A stretch of DNA of 64,000 nt from positions 32,866 to 96,865 of the forward strand of contig JAKUCV010002051.1 of NCBI GenBank assembly GCA_028386065.3. Reading direction: 5' to 3'. This DNA is from Turnera subulata (Eukaryota > Streptophyta > Magnoliopsida > Malpighiales > Passifloraceae). The notes under the pieces were generated by a model. It was given only the letters and a program-made list of their open reading frames with translations. It did no database searches and was not told the DNA's origin. Shown here piece after piece: positions 21,177 to 30,740 of the stretch (position 1 is the first letter of the stretch; the number at the start of each line of letters is the position of its first letter). Position numbers and translations under genes: made by a program.

Positions 21177-22274
21177 TTTGTGTATGATGCATGTATGCTC
21201 TACTTTGTAGATATATGAACTCTGATGGACTTATTCTTCATTTTTAGATGCATGTATGCATGTTTATTTTCCCCTTTGTGCAAAGTGCAATCATGTTTGC
21301 ATTTTCAAAAATTACCGAGTCGTATGTCGTGGGGGTCAAGTTGGCTTAGGTGTCGGTTTGATGGATCTCTATAAGGTCTCAAATTCCCCATTCTCTTTCA
21401 TTGGATGGATCATTAGAGGTTATTCCCGGCAATTCCCTTAACGGCAGTGAGCATAAACCCAAACTTCTCCAATCACCGTTAGCCTTAACTTTTGCCTAGG
21501 TCGTCCTCTCGAGTTTTCAACCTAGCAGGCATGTCCTAATTTTTGCCTAGGCCGCCCTTTCGGATTTTCAACCTAGCGGACTGATTCCCCCTCTCTTTTC
21601 TTTCTCTTTTTTCATTTTCACTTTCTCGAAGACGTGTAACCATCTAGCCTGATGATGAAAAGCTTTTTGTCCACGGTGATATCTTCAAAAGATGACACAA
21701 TTCTGATCCCCTCTTTCCCATTTGCTGACGGAGACACACTTTGGACAATCCCAAGGACAATGTTTCAAGTGATTAAGGACTCTCTTTGAGAAACACAACC
21801 CATATTTGAACCTTACCACATCCCTTCATTATTTTAGCTTAGGAACCAAGATTATCTAGACCGGGCTCATTATCGAGTTGCCTACGTACCAGTATAAAGA
21901 TGACGTTCAATTTCCAAAGATTAAGATCGAAAATCCTAAACAGTATACCCCCATAAATTTTAAATGGCACATTTGTTGTAAAGTTGCAAGATTCTTTCTT
22001 CCCCCATTTTGTTTTTTTTTTCTTTTTCTCTTTTTTTGGAGGGTGATTTCACAAGCTAGGCTTCGGGATACAACTAGAACACTTTGAAATCTAAGATAAA
22101 TTTGATTTACCGGATCAGGTCTCCGTAGTTCATTTTATGGTTCCCAGATCAATGAAACTTCGGTAAGATTCAAAAAATCATACTTATAAACAGAAGAACT
22201 TCCTTTTATTCATTTTATAGAAATTAAATAACAAGACATAGGACCGACGATCTTAACTTTTCGGGGTGAGATCA
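21177..22274. other. Non-coding spacer of element D
   Basis: No convincing gene. Contains two copies of a block of about 42-50 bp (TTTTGCCTAGG...TTTTCAACCTAGC) near 21496-21580, pyrimidine-rich runs (21585-21620, 22000-22040) and the block GTTGCCTACGTACC near 21880, a spacer motif familiar from Tat elements. Confidence 0.5.
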
Positions 22275-22916
22275 TCAATGAAAAACCCAGATTCCGCTCT
22301 TTATTCTAAAAAGCAAACAACAACACTCGATATTTATAGAAAACCCCATCCACCTCATCTGACAACTCCAAACGTCCTTTTCCAGTGTCCACTCTATCTT
22401 ATCTGGATATACGAGCTTCTTCCGTGGGACTGTAGTAACGGTCTCACTGGGATCATCCTGTTGGACGTCAATCGTCATGGCCTCATCTTCAGCTTCTAGG
22501 ACTCCCCCGTCTTCCTCATTCACCATCATGTCATTTTGAGGCTTCAAATGTTCATCAGACCTTAAGGCATCACTCCAATCATCCCATTTGCTCTCCCTCA
22601 TTTCCCTAATGCAATCCCAGAGGGTCTCCTTGGCCTTCATGCTTTCCCAGGTGAGCGCAACATTTTGGAGCTGAATGCCCCTTATCACATCTTCGACCAG
22701 GGCATATTGTCCCACAGCATCTCGAAATTGCTTCATGGCTACCTGGGTGAGTGGCTGCCCAAGTAGGACTCCCCAAAGGACCGTTTCTTCCAACTTATTC
22801 ATCAAAGCCCTGAAGATGGCTTGAACTTCCCTTTCAAGATGGAGCCTCGGGTCTTCGTACACTGGTGGTTCTTCTCCTCCCATCGGCCCGTCCCACAAGT
22901 TCACCCTTGTGCCCAT
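22275..22916 (-). CDS. Unknown 213-residue sense ORF of element D
   Basis: Open from an ATG at 22916 (MGTRVNLWDGPMGGEEPPVY) to 22275; the upstream frame is closed by a stop about 45 bases earlier. I do not recognise the family. It is mostly helical and rich in charged residues (HLEREVQAIFRALMNKLEET, AMKQFRDAVGQYALVEDVI) and has an acidic segment (VNEEDGGVLEAEDEA). It has no zinc knuckle and none of the gag core motifs seen in A, B, E, H or I1. Its place, first ORF after the leader on the element's own strand, is where gag would be. It may be a strongly diverged gag, a captured host fragment, or a chance survivor. The last 40 residues (WSCQMRWMGF to the end) look less constrained. Confidence 0.45.
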   Translation of the reverse strand: MGTRVNLWDGPMGGEEPPVYEDPRLHLEREVQAIFRALMNKLEETVLWGVLLGQPLTQVAMKQFRDAVGQYALVEDVIRGIQLQNVALTWESMKAKETLWDCIREMRESKWDDWSDALRSDEHLKPQNDMMVNEEDGGVLEAEDEAMTIDVQQDDPSETVTTVPRKKLVYPDKIEWTLEKDVWSCQMRWMGFSINIECCCLLFRIKSGIWVFH

Positions 22917-23717
22917 TTTGTTCTTTGGCTGGTCAATATGCTCACTGTTTTTGATCCCTTCTCACTGTCAAAGGTGGAAAGACGGAATTCAAGATCTTGT
23001 CTGGGTAGGTTCGAAGGAAAAGGTTGGTAACAACAGGTTTGGATAGAGAAAGTGAGGCAGGAATTAACTTTTGACTCGATTATGCTTCATTTATTTTGAA
23101 AGTATGCAAAATATCATGTGTGATGCAAATCTACTCCCTGAATTTTTAGGACTTCTGAACATTTACTCAAATTATCACAAGGTGAATCTTTCCCTGAGTC
23201 TTGGCTGATCACTTCTTGAAGATTGGGCATTTCTTTGTTGCTGGACAACCATGGATGATCTCCTCCTTTTCTCCTCCTCTCACATTCCCGATGTATGCAT
23301 AAATTCGATTCCTAGAATAGCAAGAAAAATAACAAGACATAACACATATATATAAGGCATGACATTTTCCACACAAATGCACGTACCACTTATAGAATTA
23401 TTATGCATGAGATGCTCAGGGTATACAACTGGTTGGGGGCTAAACATTGCCGCTAGGGAATAGGTTGACCTACTCACATGTGATAATAGATATCGTGCGA
23501 GGTCCAAGGCCCATTAATTCCCATCATTCCTAAGCATCGAGAAATGGGTTCACTCAAACCACTATTGCTTAAGGAAAGAATGTAGCGGATTTGGATTCCC
23601 TCGCCCTCTTGCGGTAGAGGCTTCACATCAATCATCATGAATGCAAGGCACTTATGATGACACGTAAAAAGGCATACAAAGTTCATCGATCGCACCAAAT
23701 TTTTTAAACCCTCAGAA
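22917..23717 (-). other. Leader (5' UTR) of element D
   Basis: Non-coding and homologous in blocks to the leader of element A (2968-3458). It connects the primer site to the sense ORF. Confidence 0.6.
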
Positions 23718-23734
23718 TCCCCAGTGGAGTCGCA
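23718..23734 (-). other. Primer binding site, tRNA-Arg type (element D)
   Basis: On the minus strand TGCGACTCCACTGGGGA, one base shorter than TGGCGACTCCACTGGGGA. It lies three bases inside the 5' LTR. Confidence 0.8.
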
Positions 23735-23737
23735 AGC

Positions 23738-24969
23738 TGTGAAGACCCGACCTAAAATCACTTGGGCCTCCTCACCTATTCCTTAGACCTTCTTCTTTAC
23801 CAACACCCCGATATCTTTGGAGTCGCCACACGATTTTATTATAGGAAAAAATCCGGGAAAAATCTATTCATGACTCCATTTCAAGGCAACCAGTTAGCGA
23901 ACCACAGAAATTGGGCCCGGGGGTTCGTCACTGATGGGAAGGTGTTAGGCACCCATCCGTGTTGGGGGCGAGACTTTGTGCAATTGATGAACATGAGTAT
24001 GCCTTGTGCAAGTATGTGTAGTATGGAAACAAATCATATAAAGAAAAGAAATTGGATCGGAACAAAAAGAGAAAATAAAATAATTGGGCTTGAATCTCCA
24101 CCACTAAAGACCACCTACGTGTTAGAACTCATGCCTCCTTGTTTCATTTTAGGGTTTTGATAATGACAAACCTTGGCTCAATTGATGACATCCTTGAAGC
24201 AAAAAGAAATCAAGCAAAGAGCAAGAGCTCAAACAATGTGATCAATTTGAAGCTACAAGCAATGAGAGCAAGAGAAGTTAGGAATCTATTTTGTACAAGG
24301 TTTTGATATTGACAGACACATTCTATCAAGCACAAAGAAATCAAGCAAACAAGTACTCAACCAAAGTGATCAAGAATTCAAGAGAAGATATGATCAAGAG
24401 TTGAAGTGCAAGAAGAACAAGAGAAGTTAGGACCCATTTGTACAAGGTAAATCACTCAACTTCTCTTAGGCATTGGCTCAAACAAAACACATTTCAATCA
24501 TACAATTCATAAGCATGCTTTCAAACATAAAGTTGTGTTTTGAGTCTAAAACATCGATGTTCTGTCAACAAACATCGATGTTCTGTTTTTCAAGTTTTCC
24601 AAAATATTGGCAGTAGCTCCAAAACATCGATGTTGGATTATAAAACATCGATGTTTACAATCCAACATCGATGTTCATGAAAATTATCTCATTATAATTG
24701 GGTTAAAATAAACAAGACAGCCCAAATGAATAAAATGGGATATTATTTTGATGAACTAGGCTGTAGTATATTTTTTTCTTAAGATTAAATCATCTTATTA
24801 ATCCTAAGGGCCAAGTATATACTTCCCAATTCGTAAAATATACATTCCACTAAAATAAATTCCAAGTTTGCCATAGCCAAAGACCAAGTCATCTCTTTAA
24901 TCTTATGGTTTGAGCACCCCTAAAATCTAAATTAGAGGAATATTCATGGGTCAAATTTGGGCTTTCACA
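23738..24969 (-). repeat. 5' LTR of element D, with replaced interior
   Basis: 1232 bp, starting TGTGAAGACCC beside the primer site and ending GGGCTTTCACA at the outer edge. It matches the 3' LTR at 15250-15655 and again at about 16885-17172. The 1.2 kb in between (which in the 3' LTR holds the LINE and the TATA box) is replaced by 558 bp of unrelated sequence (24120-24677). This copy therefore lacks the family's TATA box. Confidence 0.85.
24120..24677. mobile_element. Copia-like LTR fragment with repeated 12-bp palindrome
   Basis: Begins TGTTAGAACTCATGCC and contains TTTTGATAATGACAAACC and repeated CAAGCAAAGAGCAAGAG-like blocks, the style of SIRE/Maximus-type Copia LTRs. The block AAGAGAAGTTAGGA...TTGTACAAGG is present twice. 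The last 130 bp carry five copies of AACATCGATGTT. It has no CA terminus at the right boundary and no flanking duplication, so it is a fragment. Classification is by resemblance only. Confidence 0.45.
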
Positions 24970-24974
24970 GCCAG

Positions 24975-25827
24975 CGAAATGCATTTTCATTATGTATATA
25001 TACTGTGTGCTAAGCCTTACACCTTAAGATTGAGTGCCTAGATCGGGTCGCATAGGAGGTCATTAGCTATGGCTTTCGATCGAAAGCCTCAATCGCCGTT
25101 CGCTGAGATGAATTTCAACGCGGCTTTGGACGAGGGATTCCCTAGTTGCTATCTATGGTCCCCAACCAGCTGCATACCCTTGCATGTAGGAACCTTAGAC
25201 GTTTTCCCTAGGTATCCTGTAATATGTGACTAGTCATGATGGCAAGAATGTGCTCGGATGCTTACCGATATGTGTTTGTTTGATCTCTTCTTTCCCCTTG
25301 CGCTTTCTCTTGAATGGCCGATGCTCGGTATATGAATGATAGAGGAGAATAGGCGCATTGTGTGCTCGATAGTGGAGAAATAGGCACGTTCATGCTTGCT
25401 GGCTAGGATCACACGTTTCGGGATCACAAGTCGCGGAATCCAATCTGCTGGGTCGTGGTATCTTTACTTTTAGGCTTTGCACCTTATGCGACTAGCATTT
25501 AGGCATACATTGCATTCATGCATTGCAATCAAAAGGGGAAAAAAATCATGGACTTAAAAAATTTATCTTAGGCCTTGTGCTCAAGCCTAAACACTTTCCC
25601 CATAAAACTTCGCCAATACCTTAAACACTCGTTCCCTCAAAAACCCTCGTTCCCCCATTCCTCATAAGATGGGGGGGTAAAAGCTCTTTCTTAAGCCATG
25701 CGTCCCAAAATTGTCCTCTTTGGCGCAAAAATTGCACTATCTTAAAGAACCTTTGTCTTTCTTGCCTTCGCATTAATTCCCAAACCTTCAGATCTTGACC
25801 TTGGTCTCTTCTCACCCGTAGGAAGTC
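24975..25827 (+). other. Leader of element E (continued after D)
   Basis: Non-coding. It continues the sequence interrupted at 15249; the two sides join at the GCCAG duplication. It contains repeated near-copies of GAATAGGCGCATTGTG / GAAATAGGCACGTTCATG around 25345-25400. No gene seen. Confidence 0.55.
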
Positions 25828-26540
25828 ATGAAGCAAAGAACACCGTACGAAGTGGAAATGGATGAGGAGTTTAAGGACGATGAGGTCCAAATCGAGAAAC
25901 GGATTCACGAAATGGGCTTGAGAGCTCTCCTCTTTGGAAAGGAAGTTATGACAGGAGAGTCATTACGACAAAGGAGTAAAAGGTCGAAGAAGTCAGATTG
26001 TTGTTGGAAGATGTTAAGTCAAATAAGCTTCTGGAAGAAGGCCATCATAAGGAGCCATCGATTCAGGAAAGGCAAGTTCTCGTACCGCTGTCTGCTGAAA
26101 AGATGTTAAGAAAACACGGCCCAATATCCAGAGAAACGACAAAGGCTCCAATAAGCATCATGGGGAAGGAAAAGAAAGCAGACACCTGCAGAGAAGTATT
26201 CATGAACGCATGTTCCTGGCCGACAGAAAAAGTTTGCGTTCATAATCTAGAAGCACCAAAGATTGAACCGTAAAAGAAGTCCCGCGCTTTCACTCCCATA
26301 GGCATGTCATATGTTGAGCTTTTGAAGGAATGTGGAAAGAGAGGTATGCTAAAGCCATTAGTGACTATGCCCTTGCTTAGCCATTTGCCTACATGGCGTA
26401 AGAATGATGAGTACTGAGAATTCCATCAACATAAGGGGCGTCCTATTGAGAATTGTCTCCTTTTAAAGCACGAGGTCGAGGACTTGATTGAAAAGAGCCT
26501 CGTGGTGTTGCCCAAAGAATCAAGGACTGATTGGTGAAGG
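25828..26540 (+). pseudogene. gag: Gag C-terminal part with zinc-knuckle remnant (Tat, element E)
   Basis: Two overlapping frames (25828-26109 and 25998-26273), then a third, give a broken reading. The strongest part is at 26285-26510: FTPIGMSYVELLKECGKRGM, PLLSHLPTW, DEY, a TGA, EFHQHKGRPIENCLLLKHEV and EDLIEK. This is the Tat gag C-terminal block in which Y-C-x-x-H-x(n)-C-x-x-L-K-H-x-x-x-D-L-I forms the nucleic-acid-binding knuckle. The first cysteine (TGC) is replaced by a TGA stop. The capsid core upstream is not recognisable. A pseudogene of an RNA-packaging protein. Confidence 0.7.
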
Positions 26541-28197
26541 GAGTCTCAAATCAGCTAGAAGCAACAAAAGAGAAGTAGGCAGCAGAAGAATCTATGATGT
26601 CAAAAGAGTATCAGAGGGCCAACGGATGACAGTTGTCGCTTTGTCAGGGGTTCTATTTGTCGTGTTTTCTTCTTTTCTTTGTTGTAGTGCTTTTACATGA
26701 TCAATGAAATGGAGCTTTTTATGCCTATCTCGATGATTGCATTTACAATTTAGAAAATGACATAGTTTATACTATGATGAACGAATTTTGCAAACATTTC
26801 AGGTTTGGCCTTGCCGAACTTCAAAAACAGATCAATTGAAGGTTAAGCCATTGAAACCCAGCTTGTCAATTTGGCTCCACTCAAATGTCTAAACTTTTGA
26901 CCATGGGCACAAAAGCAAAGATGTGCCCTGTCCTTTTATGGAAAAAAAAGTGCTTGATAATGCACAAACCTCTAGCTAGTGTGGAGCATCCACATCCAAG
27001 AACCTTAAACTAAACACCAACCTCTAAACACAACCCATGCCCAATAGACTTGGAAGGAAATAAATCTCCAAGAGATGGTTCAGACCAAATGGGGAAAAAG
27101 TTGAAAGGTGAAACATTTGGTCTGAACTACAGGGTCCGAACAGTGAAGACCTGATGTCTTGAGCATAGCACAACAAAAAAAAAAGAAAAGGGAAAAAAAA
27201 AGAAAAAAGAGATAAGAGAATAATGGGCACCCTCTAGATCATAACTCACAAAAACGGGACGATAGCAAAGGTGTTCCCTTCAAAAACAAAAAAAAAAAAA
27301 GAAGAAGAAAACAAAACAAAACTGCTATGCTTAAGAATATGTAGGCATCCTACGGCAAAGGTGCGGTCCAAAAAATATCTTCCCGTTCCAAGTCAAACTT
27401 CTTTGACAAACAAAATTTTGAAACCTTTCTAGCAATGATCCATCCATTTAACTAAGAATTGGTCTGTATCAAAATGTCTACAGACATCTTACTATAGATG
27501 AAATCACTATCTATTTTCTAAAATGCATAGAGAAAGGCTTAGTGCATTAGATGTGAATGGCGGAGAAGAAAGCCAAGGTGGAGTTAGAAGGAGGCATGAA
27601 GGGTCGAAACTCTTAAAGTGTTCTTGGCCAAGATGGTCTGATACCATTTGAAAAGGAAACGTAGCCAAAATAAAATTAGGGAGAAGTCCTTGGAGGCACA
27701 GTATTGGAGGGTTCAAACCATCCATGGTCAAGATGTTGAAAAGTTATATGAGAAAGTAAGATGAAACTGAGGGTAAAGTTCCCCAATCTCGCCGCGCCAT
27801 CATCATGCATGGGTATCATTCGAAAGACGGCTAAACCAAGGTTGAGGGTTATGCCCCGCAAACGAAGAAAAATCCCCAGCGAAAATCACGGGAAGCCTTA
27901 ACCAAGAGCCTAAGTAAAGTTGAGGTTGAAAACACCGCGTGGGCATGTTGTAAAAAATTCTAATCGTTGGAGGTAAAAAGAAAAGAGAAACAAAGACAAG
28001 GAATCCAAGGTTCAAAACACTGGCTTAGCAAAGATCGTTGTCATCAAGTAATCTACAAAACCATCACAAATCATCCATAAACCATATCTACAGACCACCC
28101 TACGTGGAAACTAGAACTAAAGCAGATGGCCTAGGATAGAGTCTCGATAGAATCCTAATAAGTCCTACCAGCAAAAGAGGAAGGGTAAAAAGAGAGG
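26541..28197. other. Non-coding spacer of element E
   Basis: No gene. A-rich runs at 27175-27210 and 27280-27315, the block TATGTAGGCATCCTACG near 27340, and TTATGCCCCGCAAACGAAG near 27850. These resemble the long untranslated spacers of Tat elements. Pol genes that should lie here are absent. Confidence 0.5.
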
Positions 28198-28970
28198 TCA
28201 TGAGGCCTGAGGCGGTTCGGCAGGACCCGTGGGTTGAATGAATTTAGTCATGTCAACATTCTCAACCCCTACATCCCAAAAGTCTGACAAGGAAGGAGTA
28301 TCCAAGCCTGGACAAACCTTAGGAACCTTCTGAGAACCCTCTAGTGAATAAAGTCGGCCCAACCAAGATGAAAGTGAGGGGTCGAAATGCCGAGTGGCAA
28401 TGGTCGGAGAAGGAGCCCACCTGCTACATACACCAATGATAGGAACTCCACAGTAGGGAGAAGCAGCACGAGCTCCGCAAGAAGAAGCAGTAGAGCTCTA
28501 TGAGAAGAAGCAGTGGAAACCCTATGCAAGGCAGCGGATGGAGGAAACTCGGGATGACACGTCTAGGACTGAGCACTAGAGTGAGAATGCGAACCTCGAT
28601 GGCCTAGAACAGCCCCTGCCCAAAAGGAAGATAGCTTTTTCAAATACTACAACAGTTGGGATAATGCGTGATGTTGCCACTACAATAGCTCGTTCACAAC
28701 AGACGTAGGAGCCTATAGGCAAGCAAAATAAGATGGTATTAGGAGCAATAAGAGAGAAAGAGAGAAGGTAGAAGAGTAAGACACTCACCAAACCCTCAGG
28801 ATATGGCCTTGACTCCCCCAATGGCGGTAGAGAGAAAGGCCTCTGGCCATCCGTGCTAACAAAGTCGAGATCAAACCATGGCAAATCATCGCTAGTGAAC
28901 ACCCGAGTGATGGACCTACGTGATAATAATGGTGAAGCCTCACCATCTATGCGAGGAAGCACCTGAGAAC

Positions 28971-30573
28971 CCGACCCAAAATCACTTGGGCCTCCTCACC
29001 TTTCCCTTTACACCTTCTTCTTAACCAACACCTATTATCTTTGGAGTCACTAACCGAATTTTATTATGGGAAAAAATTCGGGAAAACCCCATTCATGAAT
29101 CAAAATGATTCCGTTTAAAGCAACTGATTAACGAACCAAAGATAATGGGCCCAGGGGTTCGTCATGGATGGGAAGGTGTTAGGCACCCATCCATGTTGGG
29201 GTGAAACTTTGTGCAATTGAAGAAAATATCGCCTTGTGAAAGTGTGTATATTATGAAAACAAATCACATATTGATAAAATAAAATTAAAACAAAAAGAAA
29301 AATAAAAATATTTGGGCTTGAGTCTCCACCACTAGAGATCACCTACATACCCCAGTGACTGGGTTCAAAGCCCACGTGGTTCTTGTTGTAACACCACAAC
29401 AATCACATCATCAAAAGCATCATCACATCACAAACAAATAGTAAACACAAAGGGATTAGGATTACCTCTTGTAGCCCTCCTCTAGCTCCTTGGATTGGTT
29501 TGTATTCTTCACCCACCTTCTTTCCACTTCTAAGCTCAATTGTTAACCCCCTCTTGATCTACCCTAGCTGGAATATTGTTGATGCGTCCAACGGAATTCT
29601 CCCAGAGTTTCTGCCTAAAAGAAAATTTCTATGCTTGGAGAAGCAGAGTTTCTCCAAGCAACAAAGCTTATAGGAAGTGTGTGTAATAGAGAGATTGATC
29701 CCCTTGAAATGCGAATGGGAGGCCCTATTTATAGAGTTCTGGGGTGTGTAGGGATGTGGACTTGCTTAATGACCAAGGTCACAGCCAAAAATCTGGGCCA
29801 ACACCGTGTAGAATCAAATTAGAGGCGATGGGGAAATTGGGCAATTCTGGGCACCCATGACCGCCATGGTCAGGGGTTTTCTGCTGGATGGCCGCCAGGT
29901 CCGGTGGTCATTTGTGGATGGCTGCCCGGACCAGGCGGTTGTCCTGTGATGACCGCCAGGTCCCCTGTGTTCCACCCGTTGTTTCCTTTTTTAATCCCGA
30001 TTTCTCCTAATTCCTGCCTGATTTATTCCACCTTCAATCAACCCAGAATCACCTCTTTTCTTGATTACCACTCTACCCAATCATTCCATAACTAATTGAT
30101 TACAAATCAATCCCCCATTTTAACCAAAAACACATTTTCCATTTAAATGATGATTTAGCTCTGATTTTCCACAAAAATTAGAGCTAAGATCAGTCTGCAA
30201 GAAATGTGTTTATGGGTTGATTAACTCTGGAAAGTCCATATTCCACTAAGTTAGGCCCTCAAATTCACCCTTAACCCAAAACTAAAACATCTCAATATAA
30301 TTGGGTTAAAATAAACAAAAAAGCCCAAATAAATAAAATAAGACAATATTTTAATGAACTGGACCTTAATATATTTTTATGCCAAGATTAAATCATCTCA
30401 TTAATCCTAAGGTTCAAACATATAAATCCTAAGTCATAAAATACATACATTCTACTAAAATAAATTCTGACTGTACCTTAACCAAAGACCAAATCATCTC
30501 ATTAATCTTATGGTTTGAGCATACTCAAAATTTAAGTTAGAAGAATATTTGTGGGTCAAATTTGGGTGTTCAC
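28971..30573 (-). mobile_element. Solo Tat LTR F
   Basis: 1603 bp, ending GGGTGTTCACA, flanked by AGAAC at 28966-28970 and 30574-30578 with the antisense gene of E continuing on both sides. No internal region is present, so this is a solo LTR left by LTR-LTR recombination. Its first bases read CCGACCC, about eight bases short of the family start TGTGAAGACCCGACCC. A minus-strand TATAAATA lies at 29726-29733. It matches the D 3' LTR without the LINE. Confidence 0.85.
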
Positions 30574-30740
30574 AAGAACGAGACCGAGGAGATCATAATG
30601 GTGTAGCTTCACCATTTGTGCGAGGAAACACCTGAGAATGAGACCGAGGCGATGATAACGGTGCAACCTCACCCTCTGTCCGAGGAAGCACCTGAGAACG
30701 AGACCGAGGTGATGTGGGTGAAGTAGCCCCTAACTATGTG
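30574..30740 (-). repeat. 60-bp coding repeats (20-residue SPRSRSQ units) in E antisense gene
   Basis: On the minus strand, units of 60 bp encode variants of SPRSRSQVLPRTEGEVAPLS. About three units lie between 30735 and 30574, and a further one continues beyond LTR F at 28970-28915 (SQVLPRIDGEASPLLS). The length, a multiple of three, and the repeated SPRSRSQ core indicate that the repeat grew under a coding constraint. Confidence 0.8.

Larger units (their letters stand above)
15250..24969 (-). mobile_element. Element D: non-autonomous Tat-family element with antisense PMD gene
   Basis: 9720-bp minus-strand element. The 5' LTR (24969-23738), primer site (23734-23718) and leader are followed by an unknown sense ORF (22916-22275), an antisense plant-mobile-domain gene on the plus strand (about 19055-21176), tandem repeats (18130-17290), purine tract (17182-17173) and 3' LTR (17172-15250). 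GCCAG flanks both ends (15245-15249 and 24970-24974), and E's sequence continues cleanly across it. No protease, RT, RNase H or integrase motif occurs anywhere inside, so mobility would depend on a relative such as the family of element A, whose leader D shares. Confidence 0.92.

Noticed and set aside
28576..28962. Separate 128-codon minus-strand gene
   Set aside because: Its N-terminal part continues the 20-residue repeat of the E antisense gene across solo LTR F, and its middle contains a GTGAGT...TATAG intron-like segment, so it is a piece of that gene.
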